Of a stretch of 64,000 bases of DNA, positions 50,835-60,100 are shown piece after piece. The stretch comes from Bacillota bacterium (GTDB lineage: Bacteria; Bacillota; Clostridia; Acetivibrionales; DSM-1351), in contig JAEWST010000103.1 in NCBI GenBank assembly GCA_023398105.1, positions 1 to 64,000 of the forward strand. The letters run 5' to 3'. The notes beneath the pieces were generated by a model that was not told where the DNA came from, searched no databases, and saw nothing but the letters and a program-made list of their open reading frames with translations. A program made the position numbers and the translations under genes. Position 1 is the stretch's first letter. Every line of letters begins with the position of its first letter.

Positions 50835-51776
50835 ATGTTAAAACCCATTAAAAATACGGCTTGGGCTGTGTTGTTTTTAAGTATATATGCTTCGTTTTTA
50901 TATATAGCCAGATTAATTCTAGGATCTGAGAGAATTATGCTATTTGAGTCTGATTATTCAAAACCAGGGACATGGGCACTTGGTTTTTCTATTTCACAAT
51001 TAGCCGAATCATTATTTGTATATGTAGTTCCTGCAGTTATTTCATTAGTTATATATATTATTTTTTACAAATTTGTATTTAAACAGAATATTGTTAAAAG
51101 CTTTGGTTTTGCTAAGACAAGTATTAAAAGCATTATTTTAGGGGTCTTTATTGGAGTTTTGACAGCATTATTAATTATATTAGTATTCCACAATGATGCT
51201 TTGACAGAGTTAGTATATAAAAAACATATTTGCTCATTCTACGATATATTAAAGCAAAATGACCTTTTTAGAATAACTGTAAACACCATTTTGTTTGATA
51301 CTCTTGGAATATTACCGATGCTTACGGTTATACCTATTTTTGAGGAAATTTTGGTCAGAGGTCTTGTTTTTAATAAATTAAAACAGGACATGCCTATTAT
51401 TTTTGCAGTAGTTTTGCAGGCATTATTGTCTGGAATAGCACAACTTAGCTTATTAAATGGTGTTAAAGCATTTGTTGTTGGGCTTTTATTGGGAACTCTA
51501 TACATTATTGCAAAATCAATATGGATTCCTGTAATAGTTCATTTAATTGTAAATGCTTCTGTATCGTTGTTTATGGAAATTTATAATGTAAGTACAAATG
51601 AAATTATGAAAAGAATTATGAATTTTAGTTCTGATACAAGCAGTACATATACAAATATCAGCATACCAACAACATTGTTAAGCATTATTATTGGTATCAT
51701 TTTAGCTTCAATATTAGCATTACTGATATATTACACGCAGAGATGGAACAAGACATATAGAAATCAAGCTTATTAA
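50835..51776 (+). CDS. CPBP (Abi) family membrane protein with an altered active site
   Basis: Membrane protein of 313 residues with about eight hydrophobic segments. The CPBP intramembrane protease motif 1, EEILVRG (E-E-x-x-x-R, about residues 171-177), and the later HLIVNAS (about 236-242) are present. The second motif, normally F-x-x-x-H in a G-L-A-H-L context, reads SGIAQL, so His is replaced by Gln. The protein may be inactive as a protease or use another ligand. It starts 13 bases after aadE, after AAGGAG, so the two are cotranscribed. Confidence 0.8.
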   Translation: MLKPIKNTAWAVLFLSIYASFLYIARLILGSERIMLFESDYSKPGTWALGFSISQLAESLFVYVVPAVISLVIYIIFYKFVFKQNIVKSFGFAKTSIKSIILGVFIGVLTALLIILVFHNDALTELVYKKHICSFYDILKQNDLFRITVNTILFDTLGILPMLTVIPIFEEILVRGLVFNKLKQDMPIIFAVVLQALLSGIAQLSLLNGVKAFVVGLLLGTLYIIAKSIWIPVIVHLIVNASVSLFMEIYNVSTNEIMKRIMNFSSDTSSTYTNISIPTTLLSIIIGIILASILALLIYYTQRWNKTYRNQAY

Positions 51777-51817
51777 GCTGGTGGTAAAGTAAATTCATAT
51801 TAGATTGGAGTGTAGCT

Positions 51818-52318
51818 ATGAAAAGAATTGCTTTTATGATTGCAATGCTGTTAAGTTGCATATTGCTTTTTGGGTGTAAAGGTGAAATATCTGAACCTCC
51901 TGAGATAAAGGTTACATGTGAAGAAACAGAAATACCTTGGGTTGTTGGACTTAATAAATGGGGCGGTTCTGCTTATGACAGAGAAGATACCTTTCATACA
52001 ATAATGAAATCAAAAACAGAGATTCTATATATCAAGCAGGAAAAAGAAATACAAATCGAGTTTTTTGGTTCGATGCCGGATTCTACTAAGTTGGAAGATT
52101 TTATTTTGAATAGCGATGGAAACAAAAAATTTAATGAGACAGTAAAGCCAGAAACAATACCGATAAAATTTAGCGATAAAAAGGGAAAATTTATACTTTC
52201 ACAAAATTATGCTTCAATGTTAAGCTCCAATAGTGCATTTGTTAGAGGCTTTCGCCTGAATTGTAAGTGGGGAGAAGATGAATGTGAGTATGCGTTTATA
52301 ATTAGGAGTGATGCTTAA
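51818..52318 (+). CDS. Small lipoprotein of unknown function
   Basis: A 166-residue probable lipoprotein: hydrophobic residues 5-19 and lipobox LFGC (Cys at about 20). The mature part is a beta-rich domain with VTCEETEIPWVVGLNKWGG and FRLNCKWGEDECEYAFII. No family was recognised. It follows the CPBP gene by 40 bases on the same strand. The start follows TTGGAGTG. Confidence 0.65.
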   Translation: MKRIAFMIAMLLSCILLFGCKGEISEPPEIKVTCEETEIPWVVGLNKWGGSAYDREDTFHTIMKSKTEILYIKQEKEIQIEFFGSMPDSTKLEDFILNSDGNKKFNETVKPETIPIKFSDKKGKFILSQNYASMLSSNSAFVRGFRLNCKWGEDECEYAFIIRSDA

Positions 52319-52400
52319 AAGCTGTATATATTAATATATTGTAAAAGCAAATTATTTAGTTTGGAATGACTTATTAAATAAGCATTTAAAAGGAGCACAA

Positions 52401-53543
52401 ATGGAGTATTTAAGAACCTTCATATTTGTCATTTTATTGGCATTGTCATATACAGCACCTGTAATTGTTACAGTGTTCAATATTATAAATTTGGTACGAA
52501 AAGAACCATTAAAAGAGAAACTAATTGATATAGCAACTTTTTTATTGGGTATACCGTTATCATTAATTGTATTTTGGGCTTGGAGACCATTAGACTATAC
52601 AGCCCCTATAGTTCTTGATGGAATGAGTTTTAAATTTCATTCTCCTTTGGCATTTGGGCATTTACCGACACTATTTGAATTATCAGTTTTAGCTGTGATG
52701 GGGTATGCTTTACTCAGGATTATGAAAAATAGACTTTCGCCAATTGTTTCAATTCTTTGTATTTCTGCAATATACATAGGAATGGCATTATGTGCTGTTT
52801 TTTCAATTCAGTTATTCAACAACATTTCAAATACGGGAATAGTACTTGGCGATGTGTTTTATATGACTCTGTTCCCACTTAACTACATTCTTTGCTCTAT
52901 TCGATTAATAAAACAGGTTGTTAGACTTCACATTGAGCAACAAAAAGAGAATGAAATTATTTATAAAAATGGACTTTTGCAGTTCTGCCAAAGGGTTTTA
53001 GCAGACAGTATTGGTTGGTATATTTCAGCTTTTATCCTAATGCTTCCACTATTGTGTATTTTAATTATTATTCTTATATTGTTTGGACAAAGACCTGATG
53101 CAGTTATAAGAGCATTTACTGAAACAAGCGATTGGACATTATCTCAAAAGGTATCACCTCCGCCCATTGAATATGATGGTCATTATCTGTGTACTGTAGC
53201 TGTGAATGGACACACAAATTTTGTAAAACCAACAAGAGCTGGAATTAGACATGGAGTAAAAATAACGGTAAATCGTCAACTTTGTATTGCAAATGCCTTT
53301 GAACAACTAATCGAAGAGAAAAGTCCAAAATTTCATCAAATAGTCAGGAAAATCTACGACACATATGGATATCCCATTTCAAAACATATAACAACTCCAT
53401 TACGTGCAGATATGGTGTATGGAATTATGAAGCCCCTTGAATGGCTGTTTCTCATTACGCTATATATGTTTGATGTAAACCCAGAAAACCGTATTGCAAT
53501 GCAGTATACAGGGAAAAGTTTTAAAAATATTCAGAGATATTAG
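52401..53543 (+). CDS. Membrane protein resembling DUF6688
   Basis: A 380-residue protein with six or seven hydrophobic segments in the first 240 residues. The soluble C-terminal part begins at HYLCTVAVNGHTNFVKP and continues with RAGIRHGVKITVNRQLCIANAFEQLIEEKSP and YDTYGYPISKHITTPLRADM, then MKPLEWLF. I associate this tail with the DUF6688 family of unknown function. The start follows AAAAGGAGC. It is the last gene of the aadE-CPBP-lipoprotein run. Confidence 0.6.
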   Translation: MEYLRTFIFVILLALSYTAPVIVTVFNIINLVRKEPLKEKLIDIATFLLGIPLSLIVFWAWRPLDYTAPIVLDGMSFKFHSPLAFGHLPTLFELSVLAVMGYALLRIMKNRLSPIVSILCISAIYIGMALCAVFSIQLFNNISNTGIVLGDVFYMTLFPLNYILCSIRLIKQVVRLHIEQQKENEIIYKNGLLQFCQRVLADSIGWYISAFILMLPLLCILIIILILFGQRPDAVIRAFTETSDWTLSQKVSPPPIEYDGHYLCTVAVNGHTNFVKPTRAGIRHGVKITVNRQLCIANAFEQLIEEKSPKFHQIVRKIYDTYGYPISKHITTPLRADMVYGIMKPLEWLFLITLYMFDVNPENRIAMQYTGKSFKNIQRY

Positions 53544-53751
53544 AATAGACATAAATGTAGATTAATTATTACTTAGAAAAAGAAAGATGCATTATTTATT
53601 CAAAGTAGCATGTTATAATAGAATTCAATAAAGGTTTGTCTATTTTTGGTATTAGTAGTTTTTTAGTTATGATGAGCAACATAAATAAAGCTTGTAAGAC
53701 GACCTAAAATATTGATTATACTTAATTATGGAGATAGGTAGGGTGGCTAGT

Positions 53752-54033
53752 ATGACCAAGACCACAAAAAACACGTAAAAACATATTATTTAAAATTTTT
53801 AAGTCAATTTTATATGTGGGTGTTGTAGGTGCAATGGTTTTATTATTTCCAGTTAGACAGTTAAACTCCGATATGTCTAGTCATGAAAGAGTGTTTTTTT
53901 ATAAAGTTCTAGCAAATGATTCAGATAATATTATTATTTTTATATTGTTATTAATATTATTATTTTTATATTGTTATTAATATTAGCTTCAGCAATGACC
54001 ATTTCTATTAATTTCATTAAGCAACAGAAATAA
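53752..54033 (+). pseudogene. Small membrane protein gene broken by two frameshifts
   Basis: A ribosome binding site (GGGTGG) and ATG at 53752 open MTK..., but the frame soon stops at TAA. Removing one A near 53761 continues as PQKTRKNILFKIFKSILYVG and on through VRQLNSDMSSHERVFFYKVL. A 26-bp unit (53930-53955) is then exactly repeated (53956-53981), shifting the frame into a stop. Without the extra copy the frame continues through IILLLILASAMTISINFIKQQK to TAA at 54031-54033. The restored product has about 85 residues and two membrane helices. No family was recognised. Confidence 0.72.
53926..53985 (+). repeat. Exact 26-bp tandem duplication
   Basis: The unit ATTATTATTTTTATATTGTT plus ATTAAT occurs twice head to tail without change. 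With flanking identity the period-26 stretch spans 53926-53985. It is not a multiple of three and breaks the host gene. The identity of the copies suggests a recent event or a slippage-prone, reversible state. Confidence 0.9.
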
Positions 54034-54371
54034 ATCATTGAAATTAGATGAGTCATTTTGTGATATTTTACAGAAGGAATGGTATGAATGACTTATCAAC
54101 TCTTAAATATGGAGAAATTTCCATTATAATAAACCGATATACTGGTAAAAATGTGAATTATAACACAGCGATTACCGTAATATTCTTTAAAATAGGACTT
54201 AATGCTAAAATTATATATTCTGTCTACTGATGATATGAGCTACACTTTATTAAGTTTGTGATATGGCTAAGTTGTGAACCCATCAAATAACCCATCCCAC
54301 ACCGATAGACTTTGTATGTTGGATAGTTGAATAAGCAATAAGAATTAAATTACAGGAGTGAATATTAAATT
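54034..54371. other. Intergenic region with a family A fragment
   Basis: It contains repeat fragment A5 and no convincing gene. A 60-codon frame at 54048-54230 has no ribosome binding site and no coding-like pattern. Confidence 0.4.
54280..54334. repeat. Repeat A5: end fragment of family A, reversed
   Basis: CCCATCCCACACCGATAGAC then TTTGTATGTTGGATAGTTGA ATAA-type end is the reverse complement of the left end of A3 (TTCAACTTTCCTACATAAAA, then AGTCTATCGGTGCGGGAG). Confidence 0.6.
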
Positions 54372-54848
54372 ATGAAGCATTGTATAAAGGTAGTTATTTT
54401 ACTGTATTTATCACTTTTTTTAGTTAGTTGTAGCACAAATGATACAAGTATGTCCAGTCAAACAGCAGCACAAAAGAAGTCCACAGTAACTATAAATTGT
54501 TACTACGATGAGCCTGCAGGCTTTAGCGATAAAAATGCTATAATCTTAGATGGTGAATTAAAAAATGAATATGTTGAAATAACTATTCAAGGAAAAGTAA
54601 ATGAATTTGAATATTTAGAGGTGGAATTTGACGCTGATAAAAATGAGTTTATAGAAAAGGGAATAAAAGCTAAATACAGCAGTCTGGAGAATAAGACTGT
54701 ATTTATAAAAACAAACTTGCCTGAGGGGATACCTTCTGAAAAGATAAAATGGAAGAGTGAACAAGGCAAAGAATTCGAATATATAATTAGAGACTATGGC
54801 TTGGCTGACGAAAAAAACACGCAGCAGATATTTGATTTGGAAGGATAA
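54372..54848 (+). CDS. Small lipoprotein of unknown function
   Basis: A 158-residue probable lipoprotein: hydrophobic residues 7-18, lipobox LVSC (Cys at about 20), a Ser/Thr-rich linker to about 40, then a beta-strand-rich domain (VTINCYYDEPAGF, GELKNEYVEITIQGKV). It is not related in visible sequence to the lipoproteins at 47018 or 51818. The start follows CAGGAGTG. No function is inferred. Confidence 0.65.
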   Translation: MKHCIKVVILLYLSLFLVSCSTNDTSMSSQTAAQKKSTVTINCYYDEPAGFSDKNAIILDGELKNEYVEITIQGKVNEFEYLEVEFDADKNEFIEKGIKAKYSSLENKTVFIKTNLPEGIPSEKIKWKSEQGKEFEYIIRDYGLADEKNTQQIFDLEG

Positions 54849-55026
54849 TTCTATACTAAGACTGGATTTAAAAGGGTTAACTGTTGTATAATATTGTTGA
54901 TAATATTTATACTATTAATATTTTAGTGTCATTTTGAGGTACGCACAATACTAAAGCTTATAATTCTTAAAACCTTTATAAAAGCTTGAAATTGGGCTTG
55001 TCTCTTATTTGAAAAGGGGGAGCTAA

Positions 55027-55869
55027 ATGTTAACATGTTCAAAAGGAAACAGTAATTTGTTAAGAAAATTTGGTTTTTTTATGTCAATTATCTCAGTTTC
55101 TATGCTGTCATTCACAGCATGTGGAACGGTTGGAGATAATGGACAAGCTACTGGCTTAGAAAACAAGGAGCTGGTTATTGCAACAACTACGTCTATAAAG
55201 GATTCAGGGCTAATGGACTACTTATCTCCAATTATCAAAGAAGATACTGGCTTAAATATTAAAGTCATATCTAATGAAGCTGAACAGACAATAAAATCAG
55301 GTGAGGCTGGAGAGGCAGATATACTTCTTATTAATGATAAAACATTAGAAGACAAATTTGTATCTGATGGCTATGGCTTAAAGAAAATTGAACTTCCAAG
55401 TAACTATTTTGTTATTTTAGGACCCACAAAGGATCCTGCAGGAATATCAAGCTTGAAAAGCACTGCTGCAGAAGCTTTCAAGAAGATAGCAGACAGCAAA
55501 TCAAAATTTTATTCTGCAAAAAAGGCTTCAATAGTTAATAATAAGGAAATGAAGATTTGGCAGGCTAGTAATATTAAACCAGAAGGCGATTGGTATATTT
55601 CAAGAAATAATGATATTGATAAAGTAATTTATTTGGCTGACAATGAGAATGGGTATACACTTGCAGATAGGGCTACCTATATGTCCATTAAAGACCAATT
55701 AGATTTACAGATTGTCATGGACACAGCGGAGGATCTAAACAGCAGATATACTGTTATAGCAGTAAATCCAGACAAGGTTAAGGGCGTTAATAAAGCAACT
55801 GCTGATCAATTTGTAGGCTGGATAACCTCTCAAAGGGCTTATAAATTGATTGGTGAGTATGTTGAGTAA
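55027..55869 (+). CDS. tupA: Tungstate/molybdate-type ABC transporter binding protein, TupA-like (orphan)
   Basis: Extracytoplasmic solute-binding lipoprotein of 280 residues. The signal peptide has lipobox SFTAC (Cys at about 35). The mature start ELVIATTTSIKDSGLMDYL is the TupA/WtpA anion-binding signature (T-T-T-S and D-S-G), followed by ILLINDKTLEDKFVSDGYG, NYFVILGPTKDPAGI and YTLADRATYMS, all conserved TupA positions. Tungstate would serve W-dependent oxidoreductases in an anaerobe. The permease (tupB) and ATPase (tupC) that normally follow are absent; a terminator comes next. The anion specificity is inferred from family motifs. Confidence 0.85.
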   Translation: MLTCSKGNSNLLRKFGFFMSIISVSMLSFTACGTVGDNGQATGLENKELVIATTTSIKDSGLMDYLSPIIKEDTGLNIKVISNEAEQTIKSGEAGEADILLINDKTLEDKFVSDGYGLKKIELPSNYFVILGPTKDPAGISSLKSTAAEAFKKIADSKSKFYSAKKASIVNNKEMKIWQASNIKPEGDWYISRNNDIDKVIYLADNENGYTLADRATYMSIKDQLDLQIVMDTAEDLNSRYTVIAVNPDKVKGVNKATADQFVGWITSQRAYKLIGEYVE

Positions 55870-55939
55870 ATTGCGGAATCATTCAAAAAGGTATATTAAG
55901 CTTTTGGATATATAAAATCTGAAACATGATATCAAGTGT

Positions 55940-55970
55940 AAAAAAGTCCATAATATTATGGGCTTTTTTT
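55940..55970 (+). terminator. Terminator after the TupA-like gene
   Basis: AAAAAGTCCATA pairs with TATGGGCTTTTT around ATAT-like loop bases, followed by more T. Confidence 0.88.
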
Positions 55971-56188
55971 AACAGCTTTTTATTATTATAGTTTAAATAT
56001 GCTAAATTACCTGAAGAAATTATAATATAGTTTATCATATGCTTTTACTGTCAGTGTTATGGCTTGGTCTCTCCATACGAAATTTTTATAAAGATATAAA
56101 ACAATTTATACAAAAAGGTTTCAATTATCTTTAATTAGGGTATGTTATAGCTACTTAGAGATAAATTGTATAATAAATGTAAATTAAC

Positions 56189-56345
56189 TATTCAACTTTC
56201 CTACATAAAAAGTCTATCGGTGCGGGAGACTTATCAAGGGTTTGTTGTCAAGAATAAAAACATGAGTTAGTATTGGTCAGGTAAACAAACTAATTCAAGT
56301 AATTATTTCAACCCAACTTTCCAGTAATAAGTTGAACACCTACAA
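56189..56345. repeat. Repeat A3: coreless palindromic element
   Basis: The left end TATTCAACTTTCCTACATAA then AGTCTATCGGTGCGGGAGAC and the right end CTAATTCAAGTAATTATTTC, AACCCAACTTTCCAGTAATA, then AGTTGAACACCTACA. The arms match A1 and A2, but the multi-hairpin core between them is replaced by about 25 unrelated bases. Total length is about 155 bases. Confidence 0.72.
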
Positions 56346-56415
56346 TTTTCAACTAGGGAGTATAGTTAAATGGTAATATAGGATATATATGTTAAAGAAC
56401 GGAGGAGGTAATAAC

Positions 56416-56988
56416 ATGAAAATTTTAGATACATTAAAAGAAAGAAGAAGCTATTACGATATTAAAAAGCAATTACCAGTTGATGAAATAAAGGTATTTG
56501 ACTTAGTAGAAAAGGCTACCGAATTAGTACCAGATGCATTTAATATGAAAAGCTCAAGAGTCTTTGTGGTTACAGGGGAAAAGCAAGATAAGCTATGGGA
56601 CAACATTTATGATGTATTCGAAGGCATGGTTCCTAGAGAAAAAATAGATAGTTTTAAAAATGGATATGGAACAATTCTTTACTTCTATGACCAAAATGTT
56701 GTCAAAGGCTTGCAAGAGCAATTTCCAATATATGCACAAAGATTTCCAGAATGGGCTTCTCAATCATCAGCAATGCTTCAAATAAGTATATGGAGCGGTT
56801 TGAAAGAATTAGGGATAGGTGCTTCGCTTCAGCATTACAATCCACTTATTGATGATATGGCAAAAAAAATGTTTGATATACCAGATAGCTATGTGTTAAA
56901 TGCTCAGATGCCATTTGGAGGGATTGGGTCTCATCCAGAACCAAAGCCAGCAGAAGATATATCTAAGAGGGTTGTGGTAATAAAATAA
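56416..56988 (+). CDS. Nitroreductase family protein
   Basis: FMN-dependent NAD(P)H oxidoreductase, cytosolic, 190 residues. The ATG at 56416 follows GGAGGAGG by 6 bases; the frame is open upstream to 56389. The FMN-phosphate motif is LKERRSYYDI (about residues 5-14), with DAFNMKSSRVFVVTG (about 38-52), the dimer core AMLQISIWSGLKELGIGASLQHYNP (about 120-144) and MPFGGIGSHPEPKP near the end. The closest group is the HBN1/YdgI-like short nitroreductases. The substrate is unknown. It stands alone between repeat A3 and a DUF1801 gene. Confidence 0.9.
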   Translation: MKILDTLKERRSYYDIKKQLPVDEIKVFDLVEKATELVPDAFNMKSSRVFVVTGEKQDKLWDNIYDVFEGMVPREKIDSFKNGYGTILYFYDQNVVKGLQEQFPIYAQRFPEWASQSSAMLQISIWSGLKELGIGASLQHYNPLIDDMAKKMFDIPDSYVLNAQMPFGGIGSHPEPKPAEDISKRVVVIK

Positions 56989-57172
56989 TTATACTAGAAT
57001 TAGAAAGTCAACCTAACAACTATAACGAGAGTTTTAACTTGTATATGTAATGCTTGTAAATAATTTTTATATTAATTATTACACATTGAGACCTTCTGTA
57101 ATTTTAAACAATTATAGGAGGTCTAAAATTATATCATGGAGAAACACTTGATTAAAGGGCGGTGTTTTGTAT

Positions 57173-57568
57173 ATGGAAGAAAATAAAACTACCATTACCA
57201 CAATTGATGAGTACATTTTGCAATTTGAGCCTGAAGTTCAGGCTATTTTACAGAAATTAAGACAGGTCATAAAGGAAACAGCCCCAGAAGCTGAAGAAAA
57301 AATCAGCTATCAAATGCCTACATTTTATTTGTATGGCAATCTGATACATTTTGCTGCATATAAAAATCATATCGGATTCTACCCAACTCCTACTGGAATA
57401 GAGGCTTTCAAAAAAGAATTATCTGTTTATAAAGGAGCAAAAGGGTCGGTACAATTTCCTATTTACAAACCGTTGCCTTTTGAATTGATAAGGGAGATTG
57501 TAAAATATAGAGTTGATGAAAATATGAGAAAAGCAGAAGATATATCAGAAAAGAAGAAAAAGAGGTAA
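57173..57568 (+). CDS. DUF1801 (YdhG/YjhX-like iron chaperone-type) protein
   Basis: A 131-residue cytosolic protein of the DUF1801 fold. Seen: TIDEYILQFEPEVQAILQKLR, APEAEEKISYQMPTFYL (about residues 37-53), LIHFAAYKNHIGFYPTP (about 56-72) and VQFPIYKPLPFELI. Members were named after a frataxin-like iron-binding protein, but function is generally unproven. An in-frame TTG at 57167 is the alternative start; the ATG at 57173 has GGGCGG upstream. The C-terminus is a Lys-rich tail. It is converging with pflB, with a shared terminator between. Confidence 0.85.
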   Translation: MEENKTTITTIDEYILQFEPEVQAILQKLRQVIKETAPEAEEKISYQMPTFYLYGNLIHFAAYKNHIGFYPTPTGIEAFKKELSVYKGAKGSVQFPIYKPLPFELIREIVKYRVDENMRKAEDISEKKKKR

Positions 57569-57717
57569 CAACCGAGATGCAAGCGTACCTTTGAATCTGA
57601 AATATACTGAGGATATATTTCATTACCAAAATCTCACAATCGTTGTAGCTGGCTTAGATATGTTTACACTAGAGGTTAAGTAAAAGAGACAAATGGTTGC
57701 GTTGACAAAGTGCTTAT

Positions 57718-57768
57718 AAAAACTCCTTTCTGGTTAACTTAAATTCTTAACCCAAAAGGAGTTTTTAA
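57718..57768. terminator. Bidirectional terminator between the DUF1801 gene and pflB
   Basis: AAAAACTCCTTT pairs with AAAGGAGTTTTT; inside, GGTTAA pairs with TTAACC. A-runs and T-runs flank both sides. Confidence 0.9.
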
Positions 57769-57816
57769 TTCATTTTACACACAAAAATTTCAGAGTCTTA
57801 ATGTCTGTCTGACGTA

Positions 57817-60042
57817 TTACATTGCCTCGTGGAAAGTCCTAGAAATAACTTCCAACTGCTGTTCACGAGTCAATTTGATGAAGTGTACTGCATAGCCCGA
57901 TACTCTTACAGTAAGGGAGTTGTATTTAAGCGGTTCAGCCATAGCATTCTCTAGTGTAGCTTTGTCAAGAACATTTACATTAATGTGGTGACCGTTGCTC
58001 ATCATATATCCATCAATAATAGCTGCCAAATTTCTAATTTTTGTATTATCATCTTTACCTAGTGCGGCAGGTATAATTGAAGCCGTCAGCGAAATACCGT
58101 CACGGCAGCTACTGTAAGGTATTTTTGCAACAGAACTAAGTAGTGCCAATATTCCTGATTTATCTCTGTGGTGCATAGGATTTGCTCCTGGTGCGAAGGG
58201 CTCACCTTTTTTTCTGCCATCAGGTGTTGAGCCTGTCTTTTTCCCATAAACTACATTTGATGTAATTGTTAGAACAGACAGGGTATGTGTTGCATTGCGG
58301 TATGTGGGATGTATCTTTAAGCTGTTATAAAAGCTCTCGACCACCTCTTTTGCAATGTTGTCAACTCTGTCATCATTATTGCCAAACTGAGGATATGGAA
58401 GTTCAGTTTCAAAATCAGTTATAATCCCTCTCTCATCTCTGATTACTTTAACCTTTGAATGCTTTATTGCACTCAGAGAATCAACAAATACGGAAAGACC
58501 AGAAATACCAAACGCCATTAACCTGTTTACATCAGTATCGTGTAAAGCCATCATTAGGCGTTCATATGCATATTTGTCATGCATATAGTGAATAATATTC
58601 ATAGTATTTACATACAAGCCTGTAAGCCAATCCTGAAGCTTTAGAAAATTGCTGATTACCTTGTCATATTCAAGATATTCGCCTTCATAAGGCTCCATTT
58701 CAGGAGCAACCTGTGTGCCCGATATTTCATCTTTTCCACCGTTCAGAGATATTAGCAGAAGCTTGGCAAGATTGCATCTAGCACCAAAAAACTGCATATC
58801 CTTTCCTAATTGCATTGCAGAAACACAGCAGGCAATGCCGTAGTCATCGCCATAAAGTGGTTGCATTAAATCATCATTCTCATACTGAATTGCACTTGTC
58901 TTTATAGACATTTTTGCACAGAACTGCTTGAAGGGTTCAGGCAGCTTTGTTGACCATAGGATGGTAAGGTTTGGCTCTGGAGCAGCACCGAGATTGTTTA
59001 GGGTCTGCAAAAACCTGTAGGAAGTCTTTGTGACCATATGCCTTCCGTCACTGCTAATTCCGCCTATTGATTCAGTTAACCAAACAGGATCGCCTGCAAA
59101 AAGCTCATTATAGGATTTTGTTCTTAAATGCCTGACTAATCTAAGCTTTATAACAAGCTGGTCAATTAGTTCCTGTGCTTCTATTTCAGTTAAAATGTTA
59201 TTTTTAAGATCTCTATCTATATAAATATCAAAAAATGTATTTAATCTGCCTAATGAATTTGCTGCACCATTAGTTTCCTTCATAGCACCTAAAAATGCAA
59301 GATAAGTCCATTGAACAGCTTCAAAGGCATTGGTAGCAGGACGTCTCAAATTAAAACCATAGGAACTGCCCATTGCTGCAAGATCATTCAATGAGGCTAT
59401 CTGGTTGTTGACTTCTTCTCTAAGCCTTATTATTTCTTCGCTCATTTCTGTTGAGACAGCAGATAAATCCTTTTTCTTCTCTTCTATTAATATGTCAATG
59501 CCGTATAAAGCAACTCTTCTGTAGTCACCAATTATTCTGCCTCTTCCGTAAGCATCAGGCAAGCCTGTAATAATTCCGCATTTTCTCGCTTTACGCATTT
59601 CATCTGAATATGCACTGAATACACCGTCATTGTGTGTTTTGATGTTCTTAAAAGCACTATCGATTTCAGGAGCAGGTGAAACACCGAAATCTTCGCAGGC
59701 TTGCTTGGACATTCTGTAGCCTGTATTTGGGAGAAATGCTCTCTTTAATGGAATATCGGTTTGCAGACCTTTAATTATTTCATAAGCTTCATCTATATAT
59801 CCAGGCTTGTGGCTGGTTATACCTGATACTGTTGAAGCATCTATGTCTAGAATACCGCCATTCAAGTGTTCTTCTACTAAGAGGCTTTTGCAGGTGTTCC
59901 AAAGATATTTTGTTTTAATACTTGAACTGACTAGAAAACTATCATCTCCATCATATGGTGAATAGTTTGTCTGAATAAAGTTTTGAACATCAATTGAATT
60001 TTGCCATTTGCCGGGCTGAAAATCAGAAATATTTAGATTCAT
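57817..60042 (-). CDS. pflB: Pyruvate formate-lyase
   Basis: Glycyl-radical enzyme converting pyruvate and CoA to acetyl-CoA and formate; formate also feeds one-carbon (folate) metabolism. The 741 residues are the normal size. Active-site cysteines are in GIACCVSAMQLGKD (adjacent Cys pair, about the middle) and the radical Gly is in RVSGYAV at about residue 716, 26 residues from the end. Other signatures are ITGLPDAYGRGRIIGDYRR and NIDGYMMSNG-type HHINVNV. GGGAGGC precedes the minus-strand ATG. The upstream leader holds a ZTP riboswitch. The activating enzyme gene pflA is not next to it, which is unusual. Confidence 0.97.
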   Translation of the reverse strand: MNLNISDFQPGKWQNSIDVQNFIQTNYSPYDGDDSFLVSSSIKTKYLWNTCKSLLVEEHLNGGILDIDASTVSGITSHKPGYIDEAYEIIKGLQTDIPLKRAFLPNTGYRMSKQACEDFGVSPAPEIDSAFKNIKTHNDGVFSAYSDEMRKARKCGIITGLPDAYGRGRIIGDYRRVALYGIDILIEEKKKDLSAVSTEMSEEIIRLREEVNNQIASLNDLAAMGSSYGFNLRRPATNAFEAVQWTYLAFLGAMKETNGAANSLGRLNTFFDIYIDRDLKNNILTEIEAQELIDQLVIKLRLVRHLRTKSYNELFAGDPVWLTESIGGISSDGRHMVTKTSYRFLQTLNNLGAAPEPNLTILWSTKLPEPFKQFCAKMSIKTSAIQYENDDLMQPLYGDDYGIACCVSAMQLGKDMQFFGARCNLAKLLLISLNGGKDEISGTQVAPEMEPYEGEYLEYDKVISNFLKLQDWLTGLYVNTMNIIHYMHDKYAYERLMMALHDTDVNRLMAFGISGLSVFVDSLSAIKHSKVKVIRDERGIITDFETELPYPQFGNNDDRVDNIAKEVVESFYNSLKIHPTYRNATHTLSVLTITSNVVYGKKTGSTPDGRKKGEPFAPGANPMHHRDKSGILALLSSVAKIPYSSCRDGISLTASIIPAALGKDDNTKIRNLAAIIDGYMMSNGHHINVNVLDKATLENAMAEPLKYNSLTVRVSGYAVHFIKLTREQQLEVISRTFHEAM

Positions 60043-60100
60043 GTTTTTGCCTCCCTAAAAAAATAATATTACATTTGCCAAGGGAATTCATTTTGTAACA

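Noticed and set aside
49961..51776. aadE and CPBP genes as a recently acquired resistance island
   Set aside because: No integrase, insertion sequence or sharp composition change is visible; repeat A4 nearby is a small fragment only.
54048..54230. 60-codon frame after the broken membrane-protein gene
   Set aside because: No ribosome binding site, no hydrophobic or family pattern, and it lies in a region of decay.
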